A DNA stretch of 64,000 nt from assembly GCA_009746045.1 (NCBI GenBank), contig RPFO01000165.1, positions 6,115,085 through 6,179,084 on the forward strand. Direction: 5' to 3'. Shown piece after piece: positions 10,880-19,492 of this stretch (positions are counted from its first letter, which is position 1; the number at the start of each line of letters is the position of its first letter). The DNA is from Mesostigma viride. Its lineage: Eukaryota; Streptophyta; Mesostigmatophyceae; Mesostigmatales; Mesostigmataceae. The translations under genes and the position numbers were made by a program. The notes under the pieces are model-generated. The model saw only the letters and a list, made by a program, of their open reading frames with translations, searched no databases and was not told the DNA's origin.

Positions 10880-13205
10880 TAATCAATTTTTGGTGCTTAC
10901 GTATGGCGCCGAGGCACTGGACGCTCACGGACACACTGGCTGCCAAGCTAGACGGCACGGTTTACAGGATGCTTCGACAGGTCCTGAATGTAGGGTTTTC
11001 CACGCATATGTCATTAGAGTCTTTGTATCAGGGTATGCCTCTCGACCGGCTTGGCGGCCGGCGGCAGCGCACCCCGGTGATCGAGCAAACGGGGGACGGC
11101 ACGGCACCGGTCAAGCCTTGACCGCTGGTTGGCCCACAATGTTAATTCCTTGACAGGTGGGGCTCGCGCCCCCCCCGCCGCTTCACCCCGAGACGGCCGC
11201 CCGTCTCGGTGTTGCAGGACCCCCCCCGCCGCCAGCGCCCCCCTCCTCGGCGGCCGGCCGGCCGCGGACTACCAAGTCCCCGCCTTGCAGGATCGAGGGC
11301 TGCCTTGCCACCGACGACCGATCGTCCACCCCTTCACTTTGAAGGAATTGGACGGCGCCCTTGCTCGCCTGCGGTATGACACGGCGCGGTTGGTGCCGAC
11401 CACCTTTCTGCTGAGCTGCTGGAGACCCCTCAGTGCATGCATGGCCCGGCGGTGAGGGATCTTCTGCTGGCGTTCTGCAACCGTGTCCTGCTCTCTGCTG
11501 TCAGAGCCTCCGCCTGGCAGCTGGGTGGCAGACGGCCATCCGCGCGTCATGCTGTACAAGAAGGGCTCTGCTGATGACCCCGGTAACTATCGGGGTGTCT
11601 GCGGCTCCAGAGCGCCGCGCTGAAGGTCTTCATGCGCATGCATGATGCTGCACAGGCTCCGCGCCGCGCTGGACCCACACCTGGGTGAGTCTCAGATAGG
11701 TTTTCGCCGTGGTCGTAACACTGTCATGGCTGTATTTGTCGCGCGCCGCTTGATGGAGGAGGTGCGTCGCCTTTGCCCTGATGGTTTGCCGCTGCATGGT
11801 CTTCATTTTTGTCGACTAAATCAAGGCCTTTGACACGGTCCTCTGGGAGGCTCTTTGGGCCATCCTAGCTCTGGATCGGGCCGGTACCACCAGCGTTTAT
11901 TGCTGCCATTTGTCGACTGTATGAGGGCTCACAGGCAGTATATAGTGTGGACTGCGGAAGGCACCACCCCACCATTCCCCCTAATCACCACGGCGGGGTG
12001 TGGCAAGGTTGTGTCCTGTCCCCATACCTGTTCATTATTGTCGTGGATCACGTCATGCGCTGGGCACGTGCGCGCTTTACTGCTCTGGAGGGGTTCGAGC
12101 CAGGCTTGGACATCCTTAACGAGCGCGAGCATGGCGGGGTTGGCACTGGCTACCGCCTGGCCGACCTGATTTATGCGGACGACACCACCCTCATCGCGCG
12201 CCCCGAGCACATTCAGACCTGGCTGGACTGTCTGGCGGGCTTGGAGGCGAGGGCGGTGGGGTTGGAGATTAGTGTCAAAACGTTCATTGAGGTCGGATGG
12301 TGATTGGGGCCTCCAGTCGCCCACCCCTGCCGCGCCTGCTCGACGGGACGGAAAACCCGTTCCGGGACCGCTTCAAACTGTTGGGGAGCATGCTCCCTGA
12401 CACCGCCGACGATGTGGACATCCGCATTGGCCTGGCCTGGGCCAGGCTCCGTTCGCTCACCACCTACTGGCGCTCAAAGGGCCTGGGCGAGCACCGCAAG
12501 CGCATGCTCTTCAAGGTCCTCGTCTCACGGTGCTTACCTATGGCGCCGAGGCGTGGACACTCACGGACACACTGGCAGCTATTAAGCTAGTAGACGGCAC
12601 GGTTTACAGGATGCTCCGACAGGTCCTGAATGTAGGGTTTTCCAAGCATACTGATAGGTCATTAGAGTCTTTGTATCAGGGTATGCCTTGTATTTCGGAC
12701 GAGATTAGGCAGGCAGCATAGGATAGCATTTGTAGGACATCTTGCTTGCACCAGCCAGGTCGACACCGCCCTTGGTCTGGCCGGCCCCCAGCGACTTGGC
12801 CAACCAGGGCGGCATATTTTGACCTGGCCTGGCCCCAAGGACATTCCCAGGAAGCTAGGTAAACCTGCCATGAACTACACCCAGATGTTGCTGGCCGACC
12901 TAGTGGTCCCAGCTCAGTTTGAACACCGCATCCACTCCCTCTCCCTTCTTTGGACTGCCATGCAGAACAAGAAGCGGTGGCAGAAGATTGTCCAGGCTCA
13001 CACGCCAGCCCCTGTGGGCAAGCCACCCCCCCCCCAAGACGAAGGGGCGTTTTGCTGAGTAGTGTAGTTAGGATTTTTCTAGACTAGACAGCTTAGAGTT
13101 AGGATTAGTTCGATTGCGCGACTTCTCCCACCTCCACCCACCCATCAAGGAATATGTGCTACATGATCTCCCCACGGAGGCATGTTATAATTTAATTTAA
13201 TTTAA
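10880..13205 (+). pseudogene. LINE-A reverse transcriptase relic with 3' UTR
   Basis: 10,880-11,040 is a stray C-terminal piece (DGTVYRMLRQVLNVGF-type). From about 11,310 the pre-RT block FTLKELDGALARLRYD leads into RT motifs spread over three frames: SQIGFRRGRNTVMAVF (about 11,690), IKAFDTVLWEALW (11,820), QGCVLSPYLFIIVVD (12,003-12,047) and the catalytic LIYADDTTLIARP (YADD at 12,172-12,183). Downstream are FKLLGSMLPDTADDVDIRI, LTYGAEAWTLTDTL, the GHL block typical of LINE C-termini (LHQPG frame-shifted here), and the end of the ORF near 13,058. The 3' UTR ends in a hairpin variant at 13,168-13,179 and an ATTTA-rich tail. Frameshifts and stops make it non-functional. Confidence 0.75.
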
Positions 13206-13320
13206 TTTAATGCCTCCAGAACCTAGATAGATAGCTTAGTCCATCCATTCCATCCCATGTTCCCCTCCCACTGAGGACTTATGTATGGTCACGTGACGCA
13301 GTCACGTGTCTATTAATCAG
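13206..13320 (+). mobile_element. LINE-B 3' tail
   Basis: The tail block ACCTAGATAG, CCATCCATTCCATCCC, CTCCCACTGAGGACTTATG and the palindrome CACGTGACGCAGTCACGTG (13,290-13,308) match the tails at 47.2-47.5 kb. It lies directly behind a LINE-A 3' end, so tails of two families abut. Confidence 0.7.
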
Positions 13321-14060
13321 GGTATGCATCGCATTTCGGACGAGAGTAGGCAGCGTAGGATAGCATTTGTAGGACATCTTGCTCGCACCAATCAGGTATA
13401 TACCGCCCTTGGTCTGGCCTGAGACGTGGACCCTCACCGCCGACCTGGCCCGCAAGCTAGACGGCGCGGTCACCAACCTGCTGCGATCCATTTTCAGAGT
13501 AGGATATGCTGCTCATGTCCGCAATGAGGACCTGTACCTTGGCATGCCATATATCTCCAGCACCATTAAGCAGCGGCGCCTGCAGCTAGTAGGGCACCTA
13601 GCTCGCACCAACCAGGTTGACACCTCACGTGGCCCCCCCGCGGGACTGCGCGCAGCTCAGCCTGGCCGGCACCTCCTGACGTGGGCTGGGCCCCGTGATG
13701 CTAGACGCCGCAAGGCCCGCACCTTCAAAGAACAGCTAGTAGAGGACATGGGGGGGCTAGGCCTCTCCGTGATTTGGAAAAAGCTGATGGACAAGGCCAA
13801 GTGGGCCCAGATCATAGAGGACAACGAGCCCCCCCCCGTGGGGAAGCGCCCGCGTGTGCAAACATACGGGAAGCACGCCAGCCAGGTCCCCTAGGGTAGA
13901 GCTGATGTTTGTGGCTTGAGTTGATAGATTAGAATAGATGTAGATAGCTGCTGTAGATAGATTAGACGGCGGTAGGACGGTTTGCACCCATCCATCCATC
14001 CATCGGGGTTAATGCTCCGTGACCCCCCAACGGGAGCACGAGTCTAATTAATTAATTAAT
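13321..14060 (+). pseudogene. LINE-C C-terminal RT region with 3' UTR (plus a LINE-A scrap)
   Basis: 13,321-13,415 is a LINE-A scrap (RQRRIAFVGHLARTNQV). From 13,420 a clean frame to the stop at about 13,894 encodes ETWTLTADLARKLDGAV, YLGMPYISSTIKQRRLQL, VGHLARTNQVDT and GLSVIWKKLMDKAKWAQI, the post-RT C-terminal region of a LINE. The 3' UTR contains CATCCATCCATCCATCGGGG and a diverged hairpin (CCCAACGGGAG near 14,025-14,036), then AATTAATTAATTAAT. The intact frame suggests a comparatively young 5'-truncated copy. Confidence 0.7.
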
Positions 14061-14069
14061 GGCGATCCA

Positions 14070-14950
14070 ACGCGGCCTTCAATGGTCTGGCCGGCCCCCA
14101 GCGGCTTGGCCAACCAGGGCGACACATCCTGACCTGGCCTGGCCCCAAGGACATTCCTACTGAAAGCTGGGTAAACCTGCCATGAACTACATACAGATGT
14201 TGCAAATGGTTTTCACCTTTGCGGCGTGCCAAATCAGAATATACGCTTGGCTGATCTCGATAGTACTGGCCACGCCCCCTTCTCAAGAAGGTTCCAGCCG
14301 TGTTCAGCCCGTCTCGCGTTTCGAGACTGAACAAGTCTCGAGTGGACACGTGTGTAGTACTCCTACACACACAGATCTCGAATGATTTATCTAGTACCAA
14401 ATTCTAAAGGCTTGCATCACTCCCCGGAAAGGAGAACTTTTGCGGATGACTGTAGGTGTCAGTTGGCGATGCCTTAGTTAGGATCAGGAGACGTCCGTCC
14501 TATAGTTGGTGCGAGAGGTCCCCAGTTCGATTCCGGCCTGGATTCATTTGCAGATCGCGTTTTCCGCGGACCGGCACTGAACGCAAATGGTTTTCACCTT
14601 TGCGGCGTGCCAAATCAGAAGATGTTGCTGGCCGACCTAGTGGTCCCAGCTCAGTTTGAACACCGCATTCACTCCCTCTCTCTTGCTTGGACTGCTATGC
14701 AGATCGAACAAGAAGAGGTGGCAGAAGATTGGCCAAGCTCACATGCCAGAGCAAGCCCCCTCCATCCAAGCGGAAGGGGCACTTTGCCGAGTAGCGTAGT
14801 TAGGATTTTCTAGACTAGATAGCTACTTAGAGTTAGCTTAGTCTGATTCCGCGGCTTCGCCCACCTCCATCCATCCATCATGGAATATATGCTACATGAT
14901 CTCCCAACGGAGTCATGTTATAATTTAAGTTAATTAATTTAATTTGAATC
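14070..14950 (+). pseudogene. LINE-A C-terminal fragment interrupted by a 417-bp insert
   Basis: 14,070-14,202 and 14,620-14,820 together match the LINE-A C-terminus (GRHILTWPGPKDIP, then MLLADLVVPAQFEHRIHS). The two parts are separated by an insert flanked by an 8-bp duplication AGATGTTG. The 3' UTR follows, with hairpin CTCCCAACGGAG at 14,901-14,912 and a TTAATTAATTT tail. Confidence 0.75.
14203..14619. mobile_element. Unclassified 417-bp insert with 36-bp terminal direct repeats
   Basis: The insert starts and ends with the same 36-bp sequence in direct orientation (14,203-14,238 and 14,584-14,619, beginning CAAATGGTTTTCACC and ending CCAAATCAGA). It is flanked by the 8-bp duplication AGATGTTG (14,195-14,202 and 14,620-14,627), so its limits are exact. 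Each terminal repeat can fold (GCAAA...TTTGC). The interior has no ORF but holds a tRNA-like stretch near 14,500-14,545 with a B-box-like GTTCGATTCC. It could be a miniature terminal-repeat retrotransposon, a composite SINE, or a tandem-repeat-bounded DNA element. Confidence 0.65.
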
Positions 14951-15109
14951 ATCGATTATGACCTGGGGGTGGTCGATCGTCTACCGATGAACCCATAGTC
15001 ACGATTGGTAGTAGCCGAGCCATCCTGTGCCTGTGTTTCATAGAGGCAAGTGGGAGGGAACGCGCTTGTTTGATAACACATACTTCTGGGGCACTTCTGC
15101 GTGCCTACA

Positions 15110-15190
15110 ATTAATTAATTAATTAACTAATTAATTAAACTAGTGCTCCCGTTGGGGAGTCACGAAGTATCAACCCCGATGAATGCATGA
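15110..15190 (-). mobile_element. LINE-C 3' tail
   Basis: On the minus strand: CATCGGGGTTGATACTTCGT, a five-bp-stem hairpin CTCCC-CAAC-GGGAG (15,146-15,159), then a TTAATTAATT tail. It is the same 3' end as the LINE-C copy at 14.0 kb, in the opposite orientation and without coding sequence. Confidence 0.65.
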
Positions 15191-15214
15191 ATTAATGCAG
15201 ACACGTGACGATGA

Positions 15215-15830
15215 ATGCATGGATGGATTAAAATTAAATTAAATTATAACATGACTCTGTTGGGAGATCATGTAGCACATATTCCCTTGGATGGATGGAG
15301 GGGGGCGAAGCCGCGAAACCGGACTAATCTAACTCTAAGCTAATCTAATCTAGAAAACCCCACCTATTCTACTCAGCAAAGCGCCCCTTCCGCTTGGGGG
15401 GAGGGGGCTTGCCCACAGGGGCGGGCGTATGAGCCTGGACAGTGGTCCTCCACCTCTTCTTGTCCTGCATAGCAGTCCAAGCAAGAGAAAGGGAGTGAAT
15501 GCGATGTTCAAACGGGGCTGGGACCACTAGGTCAGCCAGCAACTGCTGTGGGCAGGTCATGACATGTTTGCCTACCTTCTTAGGTATGTCCTTGGGGCCA
15601 GGCCAGGTCAGGATATGCCGCCCTGGCTGGGCAAGCCGCTGGGGGCCGGCCGGACCGAGGTCGGTGTCTACCTGGCTGGCGCGAGCAAGATGTCCTACGA
15701 ATGCTATCCTACGCTGTCTAATCTTGTCCGAAATGCGAGGCATGCCCTGGTACAAAGATTCTAAAGACCTATGCGTGGAAAAGCCTACATTCATGCATGG
15801 ATGGATGGGTTGTACACACATTCCTACCGG
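15215..15830 (-). pseudogene. LINE-A C-terminal fragment with 3' UTR
   Basis: The open frame 15,821-15,369 encodes NVGFSTHRSLESLYQGMP, RIAFVGHLARASQVDTDLG, GRHILTWPGPKDIPKK and FEHRIHSLSLAWTAMQDKK, the LINE-A C-terminus. The 3' UTR on the minus strand runs through the TTAGAGTTAGATTAGTCCGG-type block to hairpin CTCCCAACAGAG (15,255-15,266, one base different) and an AATTTAATTTAAT tail. It is 5' truncated at about 15,830. Confidence 0.75.
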
Positions 15831-15944
15831 TCTACTCTATCTACAAGCGTGCCTACCAGAACAGGGTCTCCTGCATGCGCACCAACATTCATGCGGCAGA
15901 CGTGTTCCAAAGCCTGTCTGTTATGAGTGAGGCATGCTCAAACC

Positions 15945-16049
15945 TCATAATTTAGCCATCGCGTCACTGGCGTGCTGCTCCGGGTACATACGCATCAGCG
16001 CAGGAAACGTGTCCCGCAACGCCAGTGACCGCAGCTTGCAGACATCCAC
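15945..16049 (-). pseudogene. Duplicated last exon of the radical SAM gene
   Basis: This matches 48,613-48,717 in length (105 nt, 35 codons with stop), in the splice acceptor (CTGCAG before GTGGAT) and in protein (LRSLALRDTF and MYPEQHA are shared). Downstream it carries a single copy of the motif that is expanded to about 25 units behind the other exon. The intron upstream on the minus strand is also partly duplicated (18,500-18,905) but is interrupted by two DNA elements. No other exons of the gene are present nearby, so this is a partial gene duplication rather than a functional gene. The retained open frame means it is young or constrained. Confidence 0.75.
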
Positions 16050-16282
16050 CTGCAGCGCAAGGTATAGGGATGACCATGACATGCAAGACTTATTGATACC
16101 TAGTATGGGCAGCATTTTAGTTTACTATTTGTTGCTTACCTCGACAATATACATGAGAACGAGGGGCCAGGGGGAATTAAGGTCCGCTAAGCATACCCAA
16201 TGAATATGATACTATCAAGGTCTATTTTTACTTTCAACCTAAACTAGTATCAATATTTATAATTTGATATTTTTAAAATTGA

Positions 16283-18026
16283 TTAAACCGTGTTTTTTTA
16301 CAACGCGATGTATCGCGTTGTAGGGTTAGAACGCCATGTATTGCGTTGTAATCTGACACGTGGCAGACACAGTAGATACGAGATTTTTGGTCTGAAACTT
16401 GGTGGACGGCCTCCTTACATCCCGTAGAACTCAAGAAAAAATCCTGGTATTTTTTGGATTTTTTTTGTGACAGCAGCAAACAAATACGTACCACTCATCA
16501 GGAAATACGTACCACTGAAATAAGGCATTTTCGCGGGACGAAGGTGAAGACGATGGCAATGGTGGCAGGTAGATCTCGCCAGTTTTCGCGCGAATTTCTG
16601 TGGCTGTTGGGTGGCACGACCATGATGATGCGTTCAAAGGTTGATAATTAGGTTTCTACGAGTTTGTTGAGGTACTGGGGCAAAGGAAACGTAGATTTTT
16701 CCATTTTCTCACCCAGCTTTCATGCGGAAACCCTGGAAACCGGCATACATATTATTACGGCAAGACTCGGGTCTGCTGCGGCACCGTGCTTGGTATTTCC
16801 ATGGTGTTTCGGCTTCTTAACACATGTTTATTCATTCCGAACGCCCGGACTCTCGACTAGACAGAGATTTGTGCAGACTTTTATTGGGTAGCTCCGGGCA
16901 TGATGGTGCCTGCAAATAGCGTAAGGCGTGACCGTGACTATTGCTACGGTATGCTGTATTTTCCTGGAAATGGCCTCTGCCACCGGCTCAATAGTGCTGG
17001 CAGGCGTAAGTATATTGTGTTTCTACCTAGTTTCTGCCAGGTTTCCAGATATTTCTACCGACCTCTGCCCAGCCTCTCTAAGATCGCCATCCTACTCGAC
17101 ATAGCTTGCATGTCAGCCACAGCAGGATGTAGTTGTGCAGTATTTAGGTGCTGTATACGTCGCCAAGCCGTGCACACATCGTGAGGATTGGATATTGATG
17201 GTTTATACTGCGTTGATTGTGCAAGAAAATCAGCTAGGTGCCCATAATCACGGTGTATAATAATTTGTTGTTAGCATCTTGCCACCATTTGCTACCAGGC
17301 ATTCCTGCGTCATCTTTGCCTGCATGTAAGCTCATGGATCACTCAACCTATCCAAGCCTTGCATTACACGTGCCTCTTTCTTTCAGTATTGCACGCGTTA
17401 TCCCTTCCCACGAGGCATGTGCTCAACACGTTGGGAGAGTGGATGATGCTTTGGCTATGGCTGCCTGATTCAGTCATAATAGGTCATCCAGTCATGATGT
17501 TTGATGCATGTTTCATGCTGTATAACTTATACAACATCTATTTTCAACGTTTTGACCGTCCTAGCTCATAATTGCCCCGTGTATGGGGCTTCTGTCGATG
17601 CGTCATGTTGTGAAGGGCTCTCATTTTTCCCACTGCGTTGTACTGCGTTGTGTTTCTGATGCTAATGAAAAATAGCTCAGGTGGCCCAGTGGGCCTGAGT
17701 TTTGTTCCACAAAGCCTACATATGTTGCCCATAGCTCGTGCAAAAAGCCAGATTTTTTTCATGAACCATTTGTGAATAAGCACATGACTTGTGACCTAGG
17801 GTCAACAAATCACGATCATGGTCAGACCCCCCTGTATTCAAACCAGTGTATCTCTCTAATGAATTAGCATTTTTTAGGTCTGAGTAGCTCAAAAAATCCT
17901 TTGATTTATGGGCTTTCAGGAAAGTATACCCATGACTATGAAAAAAAAATTCCCTAGATGTTATGACGTGTTCAATAAATAGCTTACAACGCAGTATATC
18001 GCGTTCTAAAAAAAAACACGGGTTAA
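16283..18026. mobile_element. piggyBac-like non-autonomous DNA element (1736 bp plus TTAA sites)
   Basis: The element is flanked by TTAA at 16,283-16,286 and 18,023-18,026, the target duplication of piggyBac transposons. The ends are inverted repeats: left ACCGTGTTTTTTTACAACGC and, on the complement of the right end, CCCGTGTTTTTTTTTAGAAC; similarity continues for about 37 bp through GCGTTGTA. The left end holds a perfect hairpin (ACAACGCGAT-GT-ATCGCGTTGT). Similar AACGC/GCGTTGT motifs recur at 16,331-16,350, about 17,207 and 17,634-17,655. No transposase frame is present. The interior is AT-richer than its surroundings. Confidence 0.65.
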
Positions 18027-18054
18027 TTAACTACTGACATTAACTTTCTTATTC

Positions 18055-18337
18055 ACTGGCTGTTCGCAACAATCTTGGAGCAAGTGTGCACTAACCCCCT
18101 CCCCCCCCTGAGCAGGGGGGGGGGGTTAGACCCTGCCCCTACCCCTCAAGCTGTACCGAGAGGGGGGGGTGCCCCCCCCCCCCCTATTTCCCCTGCTAGT
18201 ACTACAGAAGGGGGGCAGGGGGGGGGGGTATCTCAACCCACCCCTACCCCTCAACCTGTACCAGAGGGTGGGGGGGGGCTGAAACCCCCCCCCCCCCCCA
18301 GTGCACACTCGCTCCGGGATTGTCGCAAACAGCCAGT
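18055..18337. mobile_element. Foldback element with G/C-tract interior
   Basis: The ends are imperfect inverted repeats of about 42 bp: ACTGGCTGTTCGCAACAATC at 18,055 and its diverged complement ending at 18,337, both followed inward by a GTGTGCACT block. The interior is a series of long C and G runs interspersed with CCCCTACCCCTCAA and CTGTACC repeats, able to fold further. No clear target duplication was found. It lies 29 bp from the piggyBac-like element. Confidence 0.55.
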
Positions 18338-18499
18338 TTACACAAATCTAAAGCACGCTAGTATACAAGAGAGAGCAAGGGACAGGGGAGACGGGTCGGC
18401 CCCCACTGACAGCATCCCCACTGACATGTCCAACGGCGGCTCACGAGAGGCACGATGTACCACAGATCGCAACACATTACATACACGAGTATTCAAGAG

Positions 18500-18905
18500 A
18501 TAGATAGCATCAGGGACCGGAGGGCAATGGTCTATTCATGGAACCATCCCTATCAAGATTTCCAACTGCGGCGCTGGACAGGCATGATGGATTAAAGCCA
18601 GGATAGACAACGAATGCGACCAACGGGGGGCGGAAGGCAGGCAGAAAGCATCCCCCCCAAGCTGGCGGCACACCCAAGGCAGCACAAGCCGAGAGGCATA
18701 CAACACGTAGCATCTTTGCTATCAACCTCCACGCAACCCATGGGACGTTGGGACACTGCCCGCGATGCACCGTGGCGGCCAAACGCAGGCCCGCAAACTA
18801 ACCACCATCATTTGTGCAAGCAACCACCATCCTACGGCTTTGCAAGGGAACCCCTTTCCTCCCTGTCTTCTGTGCACACTTACGCTAATTACAGCAAAGA
18901 TGCGG
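18500..18905 (-). repeat. Duplicated intron segment of the radical SAM gene
   Basis: Blocks such as GGAAGGCAGGCAGAA, the CCCCCCAAGC block, AAGGCAGCAC, ATCAACCTCCACGCAACCCA and GTGGCGGCCAAA are shared, in the same order and orientation, with 48,830-49,150 in the last intron of the radical SAM gene. Together with 15,945-16,049 this shows that the terminal exon and intron were duplicated as a block. Confidence 0.7.
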
Positions 18906-18990
18906 AGCAGCGATGCAGAGCACTGGGGTGGACCCGTGCAGGGCGACCGTAGCATATCCACGCCGTCATCACGCATCAGAAAGATGACCC

Positions 18991-19120
18991 ATGGCTCGCT
19001 CATGATAGACAGCCGTACGCCAGCCCTTCTTGTTATGGGTAAACATGGCTCGCTCACGATAGACAGCCGTACGCCAGCCCTTCTTGTTATGGGTAAACAT
19101 GGCTCGCTCATGATAAAAAT
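18991..19120. repeat. 54-bp tandem repeat, about 2.3 copies
   Basis: Units start at 18,991, 19,045 and 19,099 with ATGGCTCGCT and differ at one base between the first two. The third unit is truncated. It lies in the 3' flank of the TTL gene. Confidence 0.85.
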
Positions 19121-19440
19121 TATGCCTCGCTTATGATTCCCCCATCATCCCATGGAGTCCTCCCATGTCTCCCTCAAAGAGTCCTCATGCGCCCCCCTCC
19201 AAAAGAGCCCTTAACAGCCCACCTTCAATAAAGGGCCTCTCAAGGAAGCCCCCAAACTCAATACATGGAGTCCTCTCGTGCCCTCAACCTACCCCCCTCC
19301 AATGAATTCCTAACGCGCCCACATAGATGACACGTGGCTTGCCCACGCGTTGCACCCGCCTCCGTTGCCACCCTCCTCTCAGCGCTCTCAAGGGCAAGCC
19401 CTCCCACGCCGGCCTCCTTCGCACAACCTTGTACAAAATC

Positions 19441-19445
19441 TTACA
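19441..19445 (-). promoter_or_regulatory. Putative poly(A) signal TGTAA of the TTL gene
   Basis: TGTAA on the minus strand lies 48 nt downstream of the TTL stop codon. TGTAA is the usual poly(A) signal of chlorophyte green algae, so it supports both the gene end and the taxonomic guess. Confidence 0.5.
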
Positions 19446-19492
19446 TCAACCACTTAACAGGGGCTGCCTTGCAATCCGGTAGTCCGGCGTCC

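Noticed and set aside
14500-14550. Functional tRNA gene in the 417-bp insert
   Set aside because: A-box-like and B-box-like parts are too close (no room for an anticodon arm) and the T-stem mispairs; it is at most a tRNA-derived SINE relic.
18075-18503. Proline-rich ORF at 18.1-18.5 kb
   Set aside because: Generated by C/G homopolymer runs of the foldback element; unstable frame and no homologous motif.
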